A DNA stretch of 34,027 bases from JAPUDQ01 sp039916485 (GTDB taxonomy: Bacteria > Patescibacteriota > Saccharimonadia > Saccharimonadales > Saccharimonadaceae): assembly GCA_039916485.1 (NCBI GenBank), contig JBDSLH010000037.1:1-34027 (forward strand), in the 5' to 3' direction. Below, piece after piece: positions 30,725 through 34,027 of this stretch (the stretch's first letter is position 1; each line of letters begins with the position of its first letter). The notes below the pieces were generated by a model, which saw only the letters and a program-made list of their open reading frames with translations, searched no databases and was not told the origin of the DNA. A program made the position numbers and the translations under genes.

Positions 30725-30753
30725 AGTATAGTAAAGCTTTCGCTTATTGTAAA
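30725..30753 (-). promoter_or_regulatory. Promoter of the 44-aa gene (leaderless)
   Basis: Minus strand -35 TTTACA (30748-30753), 17-nt spacer, -10 TATACT (30725-30730), 6 nt to the ATG. The best complete promoter among the leaderless group. Confidence 0.7.
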
Positions 30754-30777
30754 AGTTACATGACTCAGGCATGATAT

Positions 30778-32430
30778 ATGTATATGGCATTATCAGATAC
30801 ACTACGCAGTGTCGTTCGAGGTGAAGTTAGAGACGACGCTGAGACATTAGAAGCATTTTCACACGACGCAAGCTTGTTTGAGCTCAGGCCTACTGTTGTC
30901 GTGTCACCTCAGGATAGCGAGGATATCCGCTCCATAGTAAAACATGTGTCCGAACACACGACAGCAAGTGAACCATTGTCCTTAACAGTGCGATCTGCTG
31001 GGACAGACATGTCAGGGGGTGCTATCAATACATCTATCATTCTTGATATGGCCTCTCATTTCACCAGTATCCATGAAGTCTCAGGTACCGAGGCTAGTGT
31101 ACAACCTGGGGTCTATTACCGTGATTTTGACTTAGAAACCAAAAAACTTGGTGTAATGTTGCCGTCGTATCCAGCAAGTAAGGATCTTTGTACGTTAGGA
31201 GGGATGGTAGCAAATAATTCTGGTGGAGAGAAGAGCCTTCAATACGGGAAGACAGCCAACTACGTTACTGAATTACAAGTTGTTCTTGCTGATGGCAATG
31301 AATATACTATTCGGCCTCTCAACAAGACTGAGCTTGTGCGCAAAATGAGCCAGGGTGACTATGAGGGTAATCTATACAAAGCAATTTTTGAATTACTTGA
31401 GAAGAATTATGATCTCATTAAGGCCGCTAAGCCGCAAGTATCTAAAGACTCTACGGGCTATCACATGTGGGAAGTCTGGGATCGCGAGACAGGGATATTC
31501 GACATGACTAAACTGTTTGTTGGTTCGCAAGGCACGCTTGGCGTTATTACAGATGCAACTGTGAGACTTGTCGAGCGGCCAGAACATTCCGGGGTACTTG
31601 TCTGTTTCATGGGTGATATCAACCCACTTGGAGAGGTCATAAACACTGTGTTGTCACATAAACCTGCCACATTTGAGAGCTTTGATGACAACACGTTGTG
31701 GATGAGCTTCAAATTTTTCTTTAGCTTTATCGATAAGCTCGGATTTCGTCTCTGGGTAAAAACAGCCTTTCAATTAATTCCTGACCTACTAGCACTAACT
31801 CGAGGTATTCCAAAGCTTGTTCTGATGATTGAGTTTACAGGCTCAAACGTCCATGAAGTCGAGGAAAAGATCATTGCAATGGAAAAAGACCTCAAACAGT
31901 ACAACATGCTCTATATGGAACGTGATGAAACAGAAGAAAAAGCTAACAAATTTTGGCTGATGCGACGCGAAAGCTTCAACTTACTTCGTCAAAAAGTAAA
32001 AGACAAGCACACCGCACCTTTTATCGATGATCTTGTGATCCCTCCTGCTAAGTTACCCGAAGCATGGCCTCAACTACGACGAATTATCAAGAAATATAAC
32101 CTCATGGCAACAATAGCTGGCCATATGGGGGATGGTAACTTCCATATTATTCCACTAATGAACATCGAAAAAGAGAGTGAACGAGCCAAATTCAAACCGG
32201 CGATGACCGAAGTAAATGAACTCGTTTTGCAAGCAGGAGGTAGTCTGAGCGGCGAGCACAACGACGGCATGATACGCGGACCATGGCTGGAACGAATGTA
32301 TGGCACCGAAGTATTCGGCCTCATGAAACAAGTAAAATCAACATTTGACCCTAAGAACATATTTAATCCACATAAAAAGACCGACGCTAACTGGGATTAT
32401 AGTTTCAGCAATATTCGCAAGAATTTCTAA
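30778..32430 (+). CDS. FAD-linked dehydrogenase (D-lactate/glycolate oxidase GlcD type)
   Basis: 550 aa of the FAD_binding_4 / FAD-oxidase_C family. FAD-site pieces: RSAGTDMSGGA (about 72-82), GGMVANNSGGEKSLQYGKT (about 140-158), GSQGTLGVIT (about 248-257); C-terminal domain with AGHMGDGNFHI (about 447) and GEHNDGMIRG (about 492). No 4Fe-4S cysteine cluster follows, so it is a single-subunit enzyme. Substrate is a 2-hydroxy acid such as D-lactate or glycolate by family; electrons would go to quinone, which fits the cyo quinol oxidase in the same region. Start ATG 30778 or 30784. Its stop overlaps the stop of the convergent VIT1 gene by 3 bp. Confidence 0.88.
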   Translation: MYMALSDTLRSVVRGEVRDDAETLEAFSHDASLFELRPTVVVSPQDSEDIRSIVKHVSEHTTASEPLSLTVRSAGTDMSGGAINTSIILDMASHFTSIHEVSGTEASVQPGVYYRDFDLETKKLGVMLPSYPASKDLCTLGGMVANNSGGEKSLQYGKTANYVTELQVVLADGNEYTIRPLNKTELVRKMSQGDYEGNLYKAIFELLEKNYDLIKAAKPQVSKDSTGYHMWEVWDRETGIFDMTKLFVGSQGTLGVITDATVRLVERPEHSGVLVCFMGDINPLGEVINTVLSHKPATFESFDDNTLWMSFKFFFSFIDKLGFRLWVKTAFQLIPDLLALTRGIPKLVLMIEFTGSNVHEVEEKIIAMEKDLKQYNMLYMERDETEEKANKFWLMRRESFNLLRQKVKDKHTAPFIDDLVIPPAKLPEAWPQLRRIIKKYNLMATIAGHMGDGNFHIIPLMNIEKESERAKFKPAMTEVNELVLQAGGSLSGEHNDGMIRGPWLERMYGTEVFGLMKQVKSTFDPKNIFNPHKKTDANWDYSFSNIRKNF

Positions 32431-33164
32431 GCTATTACAACACCAAACGCATAGCCGATACCGTAGGTAACGATCGAGGCAAGTACCACGATCATGAATT
32501 GGCGAAATGCACCATACCACAAGGACTTGCCACTTGTTTGAGCAATGTATGCCCCTACAACCAGACTTACTAGTGCTGTAAACACTATCGATAACCATAC
32601 GGCTAGCATGTCACCTATGAAGAACCACGGGCTAAGGGCAACAAGTGACCCGAGGGTAAACAGAGCGAAGGATGAACTTGCAGCAGTCCACGGGGAACCG
32701 AGCTCATCCGGATTGAGCCCCAGGACCTGAACAGCATAGGAGTCTGTAAACGTCTTCTTTTTTGCCATATCTTTTGCCGCTGTGGCAGCAGTGCTCGGTG
32801 TGAGGCCGCTATCCTCGAGCTTAGCCTGAAGCGTATCTCTGAGTAGGTCGATATCGTGCTTAAAAAGCTTGCGAAGGTCGGCGAGGATGCCCTCAAATAG
32901 TTCGACTTGTGATTTAACAGAGATCCATTCCCCAGCAGCCATACTAAATGCCCCAGCAACAAGACCAGCAAATCCTGCGGTAAGAACTGCATCTTTCTCA
33001 CCACCCGTCACAGCTGCGACAGCAAGAATGATACACACTGTGCTGACAAGACCGTCATTCACGCCCAGTACGGCTGCACGTGCTGCACCACCTTGGATTT
33101 GAGATGTACGTTTTGCTAGTAATTGGCTATCTTGTCGTTTTGTTTGTGCTGACACAGTAGGCAT
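32427..33164 (-). CDS. VIT1/CCC1 family iron/manganese transporter
   Basis: 245 aa. N-terminal AARAAVLGVNDGLVSTVCIILAV and GLVAGAFSMAAGEWISVKSQ are the metal-transport signature helices; a charged cytosolic segment of about 70 aa (ELFEGILADLRKLFKHD) carries Glu residues typical of the metal-binding domain, then three C-terminal helices. The family moves Fe2+/Mn2+ into vacuoles or out of the cytosol. SD AAGGAG precedes ATG 33164. The gene ends overlapping the FAD dehydrogenase stop. Confidence 0.92.
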   Translation of the reverse strand: MPTVSAQTKRQDSQLLAKRTSQIQGGAARAAVLGVNDGLVSTVCIILAVAAVTGGEKDAVLTAGFAGLVAGAFSMAAGEWISVKSQVELFEGILADLRKLFKHDIDLLRDTLQAKLEDSGLTPSTAATAAKDMAKKKTFTDSYAVQVLGLNPDELGSPWTAASSSFALFTLGSLVALSPWFFIGDMLAVWLSIVFTALVSLVVGAYIAQTSGKSLWYGAFRQFMIVVLASIVTYGIGYAFGVVIA

Positions 33165-33184
33165 TGTGGTCTCCTTGTTGGGCT

Positions 33185-33218
33185 ATTGTAGCCTCCATAC
33201 TACCACTTATAGTATGAT
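33185..33218. promoter_or_regulatory. Divergent -10 elements, VIT1 gene and hydrolase gene
   Basis: Minus strand TACAAT (33185-33190) before the VIT1 gene; plus strand TATGAT (33213-33218), 7 nt before GTG 33226. TATAGT also occurs at 33208-33213. No strong -35 on either side. Confidence 0.45.
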
Positions 33219-33225
33219 GTTTATA

Positions 33226-34027
33226 GTGGCGCACACACACAAACAAGAAGCATTTTTCGCCGGTACAATTCTGCTCATAGCAAGCGTACTTGGGGTTTTA
33301 TTTTTTGCCAATGCATCATTTCGATTTACAGTCCTCGATGCCTACAACTCAGTTTTTAAATTTGTTATCACCGACAGGGTGCTTCGTGATGATGCGACCG
33401 TGTATTCAAATTTAGCCTATTGTAATACCGACAACCCCCGGCAAACGCTCGACTTATATGTCCCCAAAAACGCACAACAGTCTAAAACAAAACTTGTGAT
33501 ATTTATTCATGGTGGTGGTTGGAAAGCAGGAGACAAGTCAAACCAAGAAGTGACGTATTACGGTGAGAACTTTCTAAAAAATAACATTGCTATTGCCAGC
33601 CTCAACTATCGCCTTTTTCCGGAAGTCACCTATCCTGAGCCAAATGACGATATCAGCTGTGCGATTAAGTATCTGTCCGCACATGTTGGTGAATATGGCA
33701 TTATCAATGATAAATGGACCATATTTGGTGATAGTGCCGGTGCACAGCTGGGAGCGTACGCGATGAGTGACCCCGCAGTCAATCAATCACTGCAATTATT
33801 TGTAGGGTTTTACGGTCCATACGACCTGCCTCGACAAATAAACAGAGTAGGCAAGGGTGACGGAGACGCGTGGAATTATACTAATAAAGGACGGGATGCA
33901 CGTATTGCCAGCCCTATATACCGAGAACCTAGAAAAGGCGCTACGTATATGCTGTTTCATGGCCGGAACGACAGAGTGGTTTCACTATACCAATCCGAAT
34001 CATTTGCCAAGAACCTTACGTCTGATC
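33226..34027 (+). CDS. Alpha/beta hydrolase (BD-FAE/carboxylesterase type), cut by window end
   Basis: At least 267 aa, open at the right edge. One N-terminal membrane helix (AFFAGTILLIASVLGVLFF) anchors an extracytoplasmic domain. Seen: VIFIHGGGWKAGD (oxyanion-hole HGGGW), LNYRLFPEVTYPEPNDDI, nucleophile elbow FGDSAGAQLG with the catalytic Ser, and LFHGRNDRVV with the catalytic Asp; the catalytic His would follow in the missing part. The start is uncertain: GTG 33226 (7 nt after TATGAT, as at other leaderless genes) or ATG 33214/33217, which would precede the predicted transcription start. Confidence 0.88.
   Translation, partial: MAHTHKQEAFFAGTILLIASVLGVLFFANASFRFTVLDAYNSVFKFVITDRVLRDDATVYSNLAYCNTDNPRQTLDLYVPKNAQQSKTKLVIFIHGGGWKAGDKSNQEVTYYGENFLKNNIAIASLNYRLFPEVTYPEPNDDISCAIKYLSAHVGEYGIINDKWTIFGDSAGAQLGAYAMSDPAVNQSLQLFVGFYGPYDLPRQINRVGKGDGDAWNYTNKGRDARIASPIYREPRKGATYMLFHGRNDRVVSLYQSESFAKNLTSD

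Noticed and set aside
30719..30802. N-terminal extension of the 44-aa protein up to 30802
   Set aside because: It would contain the TATACT/TTTACA promoter and overlap the divergent dehydrogenase start; the extra residues show no coding character.
1..34027. Alternative genetic code (UGA read as Gly, as in SR1/Gracilibacteria)
   Set aside because: TGA ends many genes exactly at overlaps (cyoB/cyoC, cyoC/cyoD, tmk/thyA) and no conserved protein is interrupted by in-frame TGA.
1..34027. CRISPR array, insertion sequence or prophage genes
   Set aside because: No regularly spaced repeats, transposase, integrase or phage structural genes were seen on either strand.

Overview
The window looks like a chromosomal segment of a Patescibacteria/CPR bacterium, most likely Candidatus Saccharibacteria (TM7, Saccharimonadia). 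The reasons are reduced, tightly packed operons, a cytochrome bo3 operon of the kind known from some environmental Saccharibacteria, many small lineage-specific membrane proteins, TGA used as a normal stop codon (which argues against Gracilibacteria/SR1), and CPR-like variants of DnaX, RecR and the DHH phosphoesterase. The taxon is inferred from gene content; no search was run.

Layout. (1) 2-2728: 3' part of a cyo operon (cyoB partial, cyoC, cyoD, cyoE) with overlapping genes. (2) 2732-7424: accessory-looking stretch with a PH-like protein, tRNA-Trp(CCA), a gene for a membrane HExxH protein bracketed by two copies of the tRNA 3' end, four very small proteins (29-83 aa), a 7-TM protein and a YitT-family protein whose start looks frameshifted. 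(3) 7489-11970: class II photolyase facing a P-loop kinase, a YgjP metallopeptidase and an orphan PAS histidine kinase. (4) 12036-15273: secE-nusG-rplK-rplA, with two unrecognised ORFs placed between nusG/rplK and rplK/rplA. (5) 15377-19059: deoxynucleotide block dcd-tmk-thyA facing folA and a 332-aa-frame unknown gene. (6) 19105-20245: L10 leader, rplJ, rplL. (7) 20484-24472: a CPR-type conserved protein, tdk, dnaX, dnaB. (8) 24520-29379: GT-C-like membrane protein, ybaB, recR, nrnA-like, cysS. (9) 29409-34027: AI-2E-family permease, tiny membrane protein, FAD-linked D-lactate/glycolate-type dehydrogenase, VIT1/CCC1 transporter and a truncated alpha/beta hydrolase.

How the genes work together. 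The cyo oxidase needs quinol; the FAD dehydrogenase at 30.8-32.4 kb is a plausible electron donor. dCTP deaminase-like, thymidylate kinase, thymidylate synthase, dihydrofolate reductase and thymidine kinase together cover de novo and salvage dTTP supply. The dnaX-dnaB and ybaB-recR groups serve replication and recombination.

The most striking global feature is transcriptional. About ten start codons sit exactly 6-7 nt after a good -10 hexamer and lack a Shine-Dalgarno sequence, which predicts leaderless mRNAs, while ribosomal and several other genes have ordinary SD sites. Other points worth a second look are the tRNA-end duplication, loss of zinc-binding cysteines in both DnaX and RecR, a substituted metal-ligand position in the DHH protein, and an N-terminally extended L1.
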